From Moniliella sp. 'wahieum' (Eukaryota; Basidiomycota; Moniliellomycetes; Moniliellales; Moniliellaceae), in NCBI GenBank assembly GCA_003971905.1, contig RSEE01000008.1, positions 992,001 to 1,056,000 on the forward strand: DNA of 64,000 nt. Direction: 5' to 3'. The position numbers and the translations under genes are program-made. The notes under the pieces were generated by a model. It saw only the letters and a program-made list of their open reading frames with translations, did not search any database and was not told the DNA's origin. Shown piece after piece: positions 11,019 through 22,050 of the stretch (position 1 is its first letter; every line of letters begins with the position of its first letter).

Positions 11019-14000
11019 TTAGCGGTCCACGGGCACAGGGGAGAGGGGGGGACGGGACGTGTCGGCCTCGTGGCCGACGAGTTCGGTGGCCATGGCCGGA
11101 CTGACCTTGTACCCCCTGGCACGGACAAACTCATGTGGCCCATCCCCATCGGGCGCGGAGCTTTCGGCCTGCGACCGGGACAGGGACGAAGAGCGGCGTC
11201 GCGCGCCCCAAGCGACGGCGACGGCGAAGGCGAAGGTAAAGGGGAAGGCGAGGCAGGCGTCTTGGCCCGACCCAAGTGCGGCGGCGGGGGCTTGTGCGCA
11301 CGCAAGCGGGTACTCATGCCCTTGGCGCCAAGCGAGCGCGCAGGCTTGCTGGCCTTCTTGGCCTTGCTGCTGCCGGCATCGGACGCGTCGTCGTCCATAG
11401 GATGAAAGGTCAGTGCGCGCATAAAGTGCTCCACTTTACGGTGCGCCCCACCGGCCACCGACGGCGCTTGCGCTTGCGCTTGCGCTTCGTCCCGTTCGGT
11501 TCTGCAGCCTCCTCTTTTTCGGGCGTACGCGGCGGCTTGGTCACGGCCTCGTCCGAGGCACCTGGACTGGTCCCAGCAGCTTTGCCCGCCTCGCGATTGT
11601 CAAACTGCGCTGTACTGGGCGGCTCGGGGAGCGTTGCTTGGCCGTTGCATGTTTCGCCGCCGTGGCGGCGGAAAGGACGAGGTGGCAGCGGTCAGGGCCA
11701 AGGAAGAAAACGCGCCAAAGGAGCTGGTCTTTTTACGCTTATGCTTCACTGCCGCCCCGGCCTCGGCGGTTTCTTCGCGCCCGTCGAGGGGAAGGCGAGC
11801 GCGGAGGAAGAGTGGAGGTGGAGGTGTTGCCCGAGGGCGGCGGGGTGACCTCGGCCTTGGTACTGGACCCACTGCTACGGAAATTGAGTGCATGGCGCAT
11901 GTTGCTCGAGAAGGACCGAGCGCCATGCGTGCTCCCCGTCTCGTCCGACGCGGCGGCGGCCACGATCGAGTCGGACACGGCGCGATCGGTTGCCGTCAGC
12001 GCAGTGGGAAGGGCGGCATGGGACGCTGGCGGGGTGGGATCGGCCGGGCCACCATGCGAGGGCCGGTGTTTGCGCCGAAAGGCCATGCGCCAGGACGAAT
12101 CGGTGGAGCCCTGGGTCAAAGTCACCGACTCGTCCGCCGCAGCATCTGGTGTCGCCGCACCACCATGGGAGGAAGCAGTGCCACGCGACGTACCCGCCCC
12201 CTCGCCCGGGGAAGGGGAGCCAGCGTCATTCGGACCAGTCACCTCGGGCCCAGTGGACGCAATGTCCAGCACACGGATCTTGGCAGAGGAAGGGTTGCCC
12301 AGCAGGGTATATTCGCCCACCGATCTGCGCCGCTGCATCCGTGCTGCTGCCACTGCCGCCGCTGATCCAGCACCGGTGCTCGAGCCCCCCATGATGCGAG
12401 TAAAGCCCGTGCTGGACGATGGCGGTGGGTGGGCCGAGTTGGAGGTAAGGCGGGAGCGACCGATGGCTGCGCGTGCGGTAGCGCCCAACGCCGAGGCGGT
12501 CGACGTGGGTGTCGCAACTCCCATGAGAAGTTGGGCAGGAGAGGCGACTCCCAAGTGAACGCCACTGCCACTGAAGCTACTGCTGCCGGCTCCTGTGTTG
12601 GCGCCCCAGCCAGGAGCCGAGTGCACCGCCACCGAGCTGGACGACATCATCATGTGCTTGTCAATCGAAGTGCACTGCGCCGGCGTCGACATCTTGATCA
12701 GAATGTCCACTGATAACCCAGGGCTCGGAGCAGTGGCTTGGCCTGGATGGATGGTTGTGCTCCGCTCGGCGGGCGGACGAGGCAGGGGTTTGAGGGCCGG
12801 GTCAACCACGGGTACGGCGGCGAGCGGCTCGGGTTCAGTTGAAGAGTGGGAGGAGAGAGCAGCGTGGAAGAGGGACAGAAAGGGATCGGGGGGCGGTTGT
12901 TTCCTGTCCTTCCTCTCCCCTGGCAGAGGGGATGTGTCGCCTACGGTGGCGGGAGCGGGTTTGGCCCCATGGTCGAGGGGAGCGCTGGTCAGAGGAAGAC
13001 TACAGGGCCACTCTTTGGGGTTCAGACCCATAGGGTGATCGGGGTCGGCCGCCAGCTCGATCTGGCGCTCCAACGTGCTCAGCCAAAGATCCCGCTCCTT
13101 TTGGTTGACGGCCATCACTTCAAAATGATGGTCCTGCACCGAAAGACGGAAACAGCGGGGCGCACGCGACGCGAGCAACTCATCGCTCGCGTACGGCCAT
13201 GTCGTGACGGTCGCTTTGGAGATGGGGAAAAAGTGGCGGACGTCGTAGGCGCCCGACTTGCGTACTTTGGCCATCAGGACAAAGCCCTCAAACAAGACCA
13301 GAGACAGATACTTGTACCGCACCGGCACCTCGGGCGGGGCCAAGGTAGCATGGTGATAATACGTTTGCAAGGGCCCGGCCAGAACCACGGGGCCCATCCT
13401 ACGCAGCAGCTGCTGGGGCAGCATCGGATGGGGCCCCAGCCGTAGAACCAACATCTCTGCCAACAGCTCCCGCTCCCGCCGACGTCCGGCATCATCCACT
13501 TGCGCCGCCGCATCTTTGACGGCAGCAAGAGCCTCTTCAAGCTTGGAATGCGCCTCTGGCATCTCCGATGCATACTTGAGCATCGTGGTCAGCACAAGAC
13601 GATAAAGCATGATGCGCTGGACAGGCTTGACAAAAAAGTCATGGAAGCGCAGCATGGGAGTCGAACGAGAGCCAGTCGTTTGAGAGGGCGAAGGGGAGGA
13701 GGGAGGGGTAGCAGATGCGGCAGGCGTGTTGGTTGGGCCAGTCGGTGCCGCCTGTCCACCTTCAGGTGCCTTTTTGCTCGGTGCTCCCGGATCGGAGCTG
13801 CGGTTCGAAGGGGGTTCACTCGATTCTTGCTTGGAGTTGCTCCCAGGGCCTGAGTTTGAAGGAGCCACGACCGAGGAACCTACTCCCGAACCCGAGCCAG
13901 TCGTGGATGGGGGAGTAGCCGAAGCCAACAGACCCACGCTGCCCAAGCTGAGATGGTGGGCTGCATCCTCTTCCTCGGCTGCGGCTCGAGCCCGGCGCTG

Positions 14001-16539
14001 CTCGGCAGCCACAGCGCGCTTATGAGCCGCCTCGTACTGCCATCGAATCAGGTCAGAGCAGATGGCCTCGTAGGCGGCCCAATCGCTGGGCCGCCGTTCG
14101 GCTTCGTGAATCAGCTCGAGCGCTTCGGCATGGCGAGCACAGTAATACTGGTAGACGGAAAGTTGAGGCGCCTGAGAATCCCAACAAAAGATCAGTCCCA
14201 AGACTATACCACACAAAAGAGGGAAGGAAACGTACAATCTTTACCAGCTCTTCAGCAACCTGGGTGGTGGCTTGATCAAGGCTGGGGCTCATGGCCAGTT
14301 CCAACAGTGTCGCCTTGCCACTCACCGGCTCGTCCTCCCTCCCATGCTGCGGGTACGACGATGTGCGCCAGGACCCTTGGCGGCCGAGGAGCGGGATTTC
14401 CCGTGGATAGAGCCCTTGGCTCTCGAATGCCATTGTTGGTTAAAATTCGGTCGAGCTTGACGGAAAGTTGCTGGTGCAAGCGCAAGAGCGCTTCCGCGTT
14501 GCGGCATACCATATCCAGTTTCACGTTCGGTTCGATCATGTCGGCACTGGCACGGAAGTAGGCGAGGCGGGGAAGGTTCTCGAAAAAGACCAAGACAAGG
14601 ATGGCAAGGTCGTCGGCATAGGTTCGCTCCGTGTCGACGAGCTCGGTGAGCGAAGCGAGCATCTTAAGACGCCGCTGTTGGTGCGACCGCTGTACTCTCT
14701 GTTCTTCGTCCAGCTCCCCGTCATGCAGTGCCCCCCGTTGGGTGCGGGCGCACCAGGAAGAAAGGCCTCATTTCCCTGCTCACAGCAGCAGGTGCAGAAG
14801 GAGTACGTGGAGATACGGTGGTCGGTAACGAAGGCACCCGTTCAGCTTCTTCTTTCTCCATTGGCGGCGAGGCCGGAAGGGCAGGAGATAAATGTATGGA
14901 TCCGTACCTTTTATCGTGGTCGCAGGGGGAGCAGAAGGAGGTGGTGAGTCGAGAAAGGGCTATCAATCTGGGGCAGGCGGCCTTCCTCTCCTCCTATCTT
15001 CGTCGGGTACCACCTGAGCCCGCGCGGACGGGGTGTAACAAGGACTGGAGTATTACGAGTCGAGCAAAGATAGCAGCGGGACCAGCAGAGAGCGAAGCGG
15101 CGAGCGAGGCACCCGACTAGCCAACCCATCGGAATGGCGTAACGAGGAACGACGGGCCAAGTCAGCCGTCGAAGCCGTACTCGTACTCGAAGTGGCGGTG
15201 GCAGTGCTCCCGCGACGTCCTGAGCTGAGCTTGCGACTGAGACTCGCCTTACTCTTCTGACTGAGCTGACGTAGCAAGCTTCCGCTTGACGAAGGAGGGC
15301 GGGGAGCCAGAATGAGACTCGTACAGCAAGGAGTCGCTGGAACAGGTATGTCCATATCCGAGGGAACAAACGAAGGTAGGGCCTGCCCTTCACCCCTGTT
15401 TCTCCGCTTCCCAAAGGTACGGGCGAGTCGCTGATCTTAGAGCAAGTCAAAGACTCCTGTTGGTGGATGACCCAACGGCAGAGGTGGGAGCCGACGAAGT
15501 ACTACGGGACGGTACTGATTTTGATGGGGCCGGCGATGGGTTCGTGTTGAGCAGCGTTGGTGTGGCCAAGGACGCAGGCAAACGGAGCTGGAAAAGGATT
15601 GTCAGCGGACCAGCAAGCAGAAGAAGAAAACCAGAGAGAGCAAGCGTGACGCTGGGGGGATGATCGGGGGCAATGACTGAGGGGCGTACCTTGCTTGATG
15701 CGGGACTCGCGCGGCTGCGCAGCCTACCGTTTCCCGACCGCGATCGTGAGGCGCTCTTGCCAATACCAGGGTGTGGCGGATGCGGGACGTGGTTTTGCTA
15801 GAGGGAGGCAAAGGGGGCAGCGCGGTGTCAACAGGAGAAGAGGGAACCGAACGTGGTAGGAAGTGACGTCTTTTCCGGGGAGAGGAGGGGGAGCCATAGC
15901 CTCCTGCTTGTGTTGCCCTTTGGCAGCGTCAAGCGAGGGCAGACTCTTTACTCGCCGCGCAACAACGGTACCCGCCTTGGCATCGGCTGAGGTTGTGTTG
16001 CTACGACAGGGGACAGACTCGGGCGGCTGAGGGCCGGTATGCGGGGGATTGGGTGTGATGGGTAGGCATGGCTGCTCAGGGATTCCTCCTGTGGCGTGGG
16101 GGGCTTGTCCTGTACCGCATGGTTGGGGCTGGGGGGTGGATGTGGCAGAGAGGTCTTCGGCCGAGATGAAGCGGTCGCCGGGCGGTGAGGGCGCAGCCAA
16201 GCTGGCGGGAGGCGGGGAGGGAGGGGGTTGCTGGGGAATGGCCGAGGGGGGGGAGGGGGGAGGGTGCAGCTCCGGCGGCTGGACGTGTGCCATGTCGGGA
16301 GAGGGCGGGGCTGGGAAGATGCCGCTAAGCGCGGGCGAGACGGGGACGCCACGTGGGGGAGGCAGGAGGGCGTTGCGCTGGGTCTGGCGCGGCGGGGCGA
16401 GTGGGGGGGGGAGGGGGGGTCGAGGGGGGCGAAGAGAGCGGGGGTGCGCATCGGGGAGGTCGCGTGGGCGAGGCGGAGGCTGGCGGCGACGGGGGGGGGA
16501 GGGGGGCAGAGGGCGCTGGCCCGCGGCAGGGCTGGGCAT
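11019..16539 (-). CDS. Rho guanine nucleotide exchange factor (DH-PH)
   Basis: The protein should activate a Rho-family GTPase at the cell cortex. The N-terminus from the ATG at 16539 is almost 300 residues of proline-rich sequence, followed by Ser/Arg-rich low complexity near 15350-15050. The DH domain begins near 14660 (MLASLTELVDTERTYADDL, the CR1-type start) and continues to the diagnostic CR3 motif FFVKPVQRIMLYRLVLTTML near 13640-13570. Between the two lies an insertion of about 130 residues rich in Ser, Gly, Thr and Pro. A PH domain follows at about 13400-13030 (YKYLSLVLFEGFVLMAK to KERDLWLSTLERQIEL). The tail is low complexity. The in-frame stop at 11739 probably results from an indel, because an adjacent frame continues to a TAA at 11019 with a compact tail (FVRARGYKVSPAMATELVG). 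That tail could instead belong to a separate small gene. An intron lies near 14240-14170, and an indel near 14430. Confidence 0.72.
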
Positions 16540-17332
16540 GGCAGCGGCGGCTAGCCACGGCGGGGGATGGTGGTGGTGGGGGGAAAGGGGGGAGAGGGGG
16601 AGGGGAGAGGCGTGGAGAGGAGAGGTGCGAAGCGGAGTGGGAGAAGCGGTGAGAAGCGGAGCGGCGTGCGGCGGCTGGGCTGCGCGGTGCGCAGCCAAGC
16701 GGGGGCCGCACAGCTGGGCTGGTTTAGGCTGCTGCGCTCAGCCCCCACAGCATCCACGCATCAGCGCATCCACGCCTCACCCGTCCCAGCCCCTCCACCC
16801 GCCGCCGGAGTGCCGCAGCCCACCCACACTGCCCCTGCGCCCCGTGCCCCATCATCCATCACCGTCCTCGTCACCCCGATCACGTGTTGCGCGGGGGCAC
16901 ACACCATCCATCCCCGCCATTTCCATCGCCATCGCCCTGCCACCCCCATCTCCCTCCCCATCCAGCATACATCATTCCCCTGGCATGGCGGCGGGGAAGC
17001 TTAGATTCGGCCTGGCGTCGCATGTGGCAGCCGCCCCGTGCCCGCCGCGCTCGCGCCGGTCTAGGCTGCGTGCGCTGGGTTGCTATTTCAGCCCGCGCCT
17101 GTCCAACGTCCTCCCCTCCAAGCAAAGCGTCACGCGTCCGGCGGCGGGATGACGTCACCACTCATCCCAAGTCGCTGTCGGGGGGCGGGCGGGGCGAAGC
17201 TTAACCTACACCCGTGCATCAGCGCAGTGCTAGCACACAGCTCCCCCTGCGCCCTCTCGTCCGGCGCATGTGCACCCTGCCTACCCTCACCTGTGCAGAA
17301 CCCACCCGCACGCATCACTGATAGCGCTCACT

Positions 17333-17408
17333 AGCACTAGTCACTAATCACTGTGTGCATGTGACTTCCACCTCAAGTCACTAGTCACTAGTCACTAGTC
17401 TAGGCACT
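17333..17408. repeat. CACTAGT short tandem/dispersed repeat
   Basis: The 8-bp unit CACTAGTC or close variants occurs repeatedly, perfectly in tandem at about 17379-17400. Similar short copies occur near 31133-31148. Confidence 0.7.
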
Positions 17409-18771
17409 AGCCACTTCGATATTATGCCAGCTACTGACATCGACTGAGATCTGAGATCCGGGGTAAGTTCATTCACCTTTCCAAGCGCACACTTGGCCCA
17501 AACAGACCAGAGAACCAACCGCCTCCATTGTAGCATCCCCATCGCTTTCCTCCCGCTCCCCACTATATGTGCTCTATCGAATACCACCCCCGATTTGGCT
17601 GTCCCCGCCTCTGTCTCTTCCATACAGGGAGCAGGGCACTGTTGCCATCTACATCTCCCCAGCCGCCAAAAAAAATGGGCCTGCAGATCGCTCTCTCACA
17701 GGCAATTGCAGAAATAGGTAAGGATGATTATTGGGGGTGGAAAACACGAGAAGTTACTCCGTCCAAGTGTCCATCAACTTCCCTCTCTATAATCGAGCAA
17801 TAAGGCCACGTTGCCTCATCGGTCTGTCGCTCTCGTATGCACCTGGCTAAGGTGGCCCTTTTCCCGGGGCTAGGCCTGTCCATGCATGATGAGGATGCGG
17901 AATAAGTTGACGTAGTCAACGTTGCGTCTTCCTCCCTCGGACCCATCCGCCATTGCCTTCTGGTTGTCTTTCTTTTTTTCCTCTACTTTCGTCGTCGTTG
18001 CTGTGGAGAATTGAACGTTGATGGCGTTGATATCAGGCCCAACTAGCCTTAGCACGCTGAAAGTGTCATACAGCCGATCCAGTCTCGGACTGTGCACGTG
18101 AGTTCTCTCTGCTTGTAGTTGTGTGGCTGGTGTTGGCTGAATAGCAATCGAGGCAACGCGTTACAAAACCGTGTGATTAGGATTACTTATCCTTCCTCTG
18201 GTACATATACACACACCATAGTCTCGGCCTGTACTCCCTTTTTGGCGAGAAGACGGAAGGAGAATGGGTAATAGCATGGCAGCTGATGCGCTGATGGCTC
18301 TCACACGTCCTCCACGTTGCTCTCGGACGTATACCAACTTGGCAGGGTTGTCTTGGATGGAGGAGGGGGGGATGTAGGAAGATAAGGGGGCACCAAGGAG
18401 ATACACACACCGCCCCCTTTATTCTCCTTCAAAAAACAGTCTCTGCCTCACTACAGGTCACATGCTGCGTCTTACCCGATGGATCGGAGAGGGTATGGGT
18501 ACCCCATCCAACGTCCGCGATATCTTGTTCTGCCACGATAGTGGGTCTCGTTCGCATGCAGAATATGGTGCCGCAAGAGCTCATACGCTGGGCGTGGATG
18601 GTGTCGCTGGGCGAGGCGGGGACAGATAGTGAGCGTGTGCGGTAAGTGAACAACAGAGGAAGAGGGTGACAATTGAAATGTGTATGAAGTGGTCGCTGGC
18701 GCAGAGGCCACCCAAACGGCCTCGCACGGACAGCCCGAGCCTGCCCGAGCACAACGGCACGCCTCCATCAG

Positions 18772-18819
18772 CAACCGGTAACTAGTGAAGCTAGTAACCG
18801 GTAACGGTAACCGGTAACC
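18772..18819. repeat. Cluster of palindromic ACCGGTAAC units
   Basis: Three to four copies of AACCGGTAAC with GGTAAC spacers and an ACTAGTGAAGCTAGT palindrome form a symmetric cluster. A single related copy is at about 45094-45104. Function unknown. Confidence 0.65.
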
Positions 18820-20085
18820 CCAGATGTCCAACGCGGCTCCTAGTCACTTAGTCACGGTGCTTAGGCCCAGGCCCAGTCGCTTCCACCATCTTGCTCGGCG
18901 GGATCGATGATCCATTCGCCTTCGAAGTCTTAGGGCTTCGGGCGCTGAGGCTCTCGGTCCCCGTCGGCAGAGTTAAAAAAACGCTGTGGTCGCACATGCA
19001 TCACACACCAGTATCAATAGGTCGGAGAATATTGCTCGTTTTTGGCCGCCGATTGGTATATGATCGATGATTTCGGTTGCTACTCCACCCAGCCGTCCTC
19101 TGCAGAGGAGGATGGGTCCGGTGGGCTACCTTATTGTTGCAACAGGAGGTAACAGACGCTGGCAGAGGTAACTGCGTTCCCGAGAGATGAGACTGCCACC
19201 GAAGAGAGAGAAGAAAAAGGTGATACCGGTGACGCGCTGTCTTCTTTTTGCCATCGGGGTTGCCGCAACACAAGACACACCCATCAAAAAGGTCAATGTG
19301 TTTGAGGGAAAATGTGCATTGTGGAGATGCATGCTTTGTGGTAGGTGGCACAACACATTATGTTGATACCTTGGAATCGTTTGCATGCGCGATGGGTGTG
19401 CTAGGTCGCGCGCCCCTTCATGATGACGCGGACGCGCGAGATGTGTTGTGTTCACTACCACACAATTAATGAAAGACGCATATTCGAACCTGCGCCTGTG
19501 TGTCTGGTCCCCCTCAACTTCAGAGGCGTAACGGTGTTTCGAATGCAATGCATTGCTTCTCCCCCCCGCCAAAAGTGTCAGAGACAGCTTGAGCAGGGGC
19601 CAACAACCGGTGAAAGCATGGCTTGCCGATCAGGCGTATAGAGAGTGGGCACTCTACTGACATTCTGACTGCATAATAACGAGTGTCCACTTGAGTGTGG
19701 GCAGATGCGTGTGCTTCTTACTGCACGAGCGTCGTTGCTTGTAAGTGCCACGTTGTGCAGCCCTACTGGTGGGGATTCCAAATGCTGGGTGTTGCACATA
19801 CCTCGATAGGCTTCTTCTTCGACTTGCCCCTGGCCTCTGCTGCTGCAGGTGCCCAATCGCCGCGCAGCTGCTTCCGGAGCCTTTCTTCTTCCACTGGCCG
19901 TCGATCAAGGCATGATCAACCAAAGGGCAATCAGTTGCCCCTCTCCGTGCTGAGACGATTTAAAAGCGGACGTGTCCAGCTTCTGTCCCAACTGTCACCA
20001 GTCCCCTCCATTCCCCACTCTCCCCCTGAGTCCACAGACCCCCCACACTACAGGCTGTGCCCGTCCCTTTCCATTCTCTCTCATC

Positions 20086-21545
20086 ATGCAGGTCTACCAA
20101 ATTCTTGCTGAGTACTTGGACCACAAGCCTCTCTCCATCTCAACCTCGTCGGTCATCACACAGCATGCCGACAGCCTCGTACGACCCAAGATGTTTGACC
20201 TCTACGGTTCGGATGTGGTAGCTGAGAAAAACGCATCTGTCGCAGCTGAAGCTCTCACCAATCTCCTGTTGCAATCAAACTTCCCCCCCATCAGTGGCTC
20301 GATGAAAGGCGACTTGGATGCTTACCTGAACAAAATGTTCCTTCACTTGCTGGAAGAGTATCGTCCCAACCACTCTCCTTCACAAGCGTCTTCTCATAAA
20401 GACGAGAAGGAAAGCAAGTCACCTTCGGGCTTATACCGGCCAAGCGTCTACTCGGTTCTCAACGCCTTCAAAAAAAGGAGGATCACATGCTAACCAGCGA
20501 AAGAAAAGCTCTGAGCATGATGACAGGGCTCTCCTCGAGCCAGTTGATTAACCATGTGAGTACCCCTTCTTACCCTTCTGGTCCCGGTGCACTATCGGTA
20601 AGTAAAGAGAACTAGGGCTAACATGGTGGTTTTCTCCCAGTTTCAAAACTCACGTCGCCCTGTCGAATCAAAGCAGCGGGCAGGCAAGAGCAAGCAAGAG
20701 CAGCAAAACCAATCGGCCTCGGCCGCCTCTCCGCAGGAAACACTCTTTGGTTTCTGGCCTGCATCGTCCAGCTGGGATGGGTCCGTTCTGCCCTCCGAAT
20801 CTTCCACTTCGGCACCGACGCGCACTTCGTCCATCACTTCCTCGACCCTCAACTCGGCTCTTACTTGCACAAGCCACTTGCCCTGGTTCTCCCCAACCGA
20901 TTGCTCCACACCTCTCGTGGACCGTGGACAGGAGACGGCGCTCCAAGCGGCCGTCACTACCTCTCTTTCCTCCCCTGCCGTTTCACTCACGCCTCCCCTA
21001 GTCAACCCAGTGGGGGCTCCAACCACGACAGATGACGCCATGTACTTGAACATGATGAGCGCGACAGGCAACTTAATTACTTCGTTCCTCATGCCCCCCA
21101 CACCTGTGTTCTCTCCTTCGTTCAGTGGGACGATGAACACTTCGGCTGCGGAACTCTCGTCGCCTAACCCCTCCCCCAACAACCACCTCCTTTCGTCCTC
21201 ATCCTCACTATACCCTAACCAACCTCTTGTTGGCGCTGACCAGGAGGCCGAATCGGAAACGGCACTTCAATTGCTGCTCTCGGAGCCATCGACCAGGGCG
21301 GGGTGGATGGATGCGACCCGCTGGAATCGACCCCTTCTTCCTTTTTTCAGGACGACGTCAGCTTCAACTTCTCCTCCCTCCCTCTCCCCCTCCTCCGAGT
21401 TGGAGACAGGGCGGCAATGGAGAATGACCTAATGGTTCCGGACTTGGCGCTTGTCGCCCCCCATTCCTCGATGGTGAAACCCGAAGCCCCGTCCCTTGAA
21501 AACACCCCGGGCAGTTGGGACTGCAACACTCCATCGCTCATCTAA
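20086..21545 (+). CDS. Homeodomain transcription factor with disrupted frame
   Basis: The ATG at 20086 opens an N-terminal helical region of about 120 residues, as in basidiomycete HD mating-type proteins. The homeodomain follows: helix 1 (VYSVLNAFKK), then helices 2 and 3 (TSERKALSMMTGLSSSQLIN, then HFQNSRR) split by an 85-nt intron at 20556-20640. The recognition helix has F, N and R at the conserved positions, but the near-invariant Trp48 is His. Helix 1 and helix 2 are in different frames, joined by a one-base deficit in the A7 run at 20470-20476. A second deficit in G4 at 21300-21303 leads to the likely C-terminus ending at 21545. The tail is Ser/Thr/Pro-rich. It could be a mating-type (b locus) protein or an unrelated HD regulator; no partner HD gene is adjacent. 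Confidence 0.72.
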
Positions 21546-22050
21546 GAGATCTAGCTGGCACCCACGCACTGTTGGCCCTCCATTTGTTGTGAATACCCTA
21601 CTGGCCCCGCTTCTCTCTTTCCCCTTCTATTCCTTTTTGGACCCGGGAGGCCGTCGTTCCTTGTCTCCTTCTATATCTTGATATATCTGCATCTGCTCCC
21701 AGCTCCGCCCCGCTCCGCCGCCTTGACCGTCGTAGTATAATGAACCCTTTATATCTCTGCATATACTATGAAAGAAGTTTCGCAATCACCCACCCTGTAA
21801 CCTATCTGGTTTGGGTTCCTCCTCCAACGTCATGCCAACGTGCATCCATTGGCAACAGAGGTTAGGCCACCGGGTAAGATGGCATCAGCCTTCAACGAGA
21901 GGGTGTGACAATACAATGGTGTCTATAGATAGTCCAATGGGGGGGGGGGTGATGGGATAATCAACCTTTAAGGCGTATTAGCGTTCGGCTTGAGCTGACG
22001 CCAAGGGGGAGAGGGAGACATGTCCTGATGCTGCAAGTGGCGTTACCGGG
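21546..22050. other. Intergenic, convergent 3' ends
   Basis: DNA between the convergent 3' ends of the homeodomain gene and the transporter. It contains a G run of about ten at 21940-21949. No gene is seen. Confidence 0.5.

Larger units (their letters stand above)
16540..20085. other. Long intergenic region upstream of the Rho GEF and the homeodomain gene
   Basis: About 3.5 kb without a convincing gene. Open frames here are short and disagree with each other. It holds CACTAGT-type repeats (17333-17408) and an ACCGGTAAC cluster (18772-18819). Pyrimidine-rich DNA immediately before 20086 is probably the 5' leader of the homeodomain gene. I looked specifically for a second, divergent homeodomain gene and for a pheromone precursor and found neither. 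Confidence 0.45.

Noticed and set aside
16540-20085. Possible second mating-type homeodomain gene or pheromone precursor
   Set aside because: No WF-x-N-x-R-like motif and no small frame ending in a CaaX box could be found on either strand.
20469-20477. Programmed -1 frameshift signal in the homeodomain gene
   Set aside because: The zero-frame heptamer is C AAA AAA, not a standard X XXY YYZ slippery site, and many other genes in the window carry similar one-base breaks, so a sequencing error is simpler.
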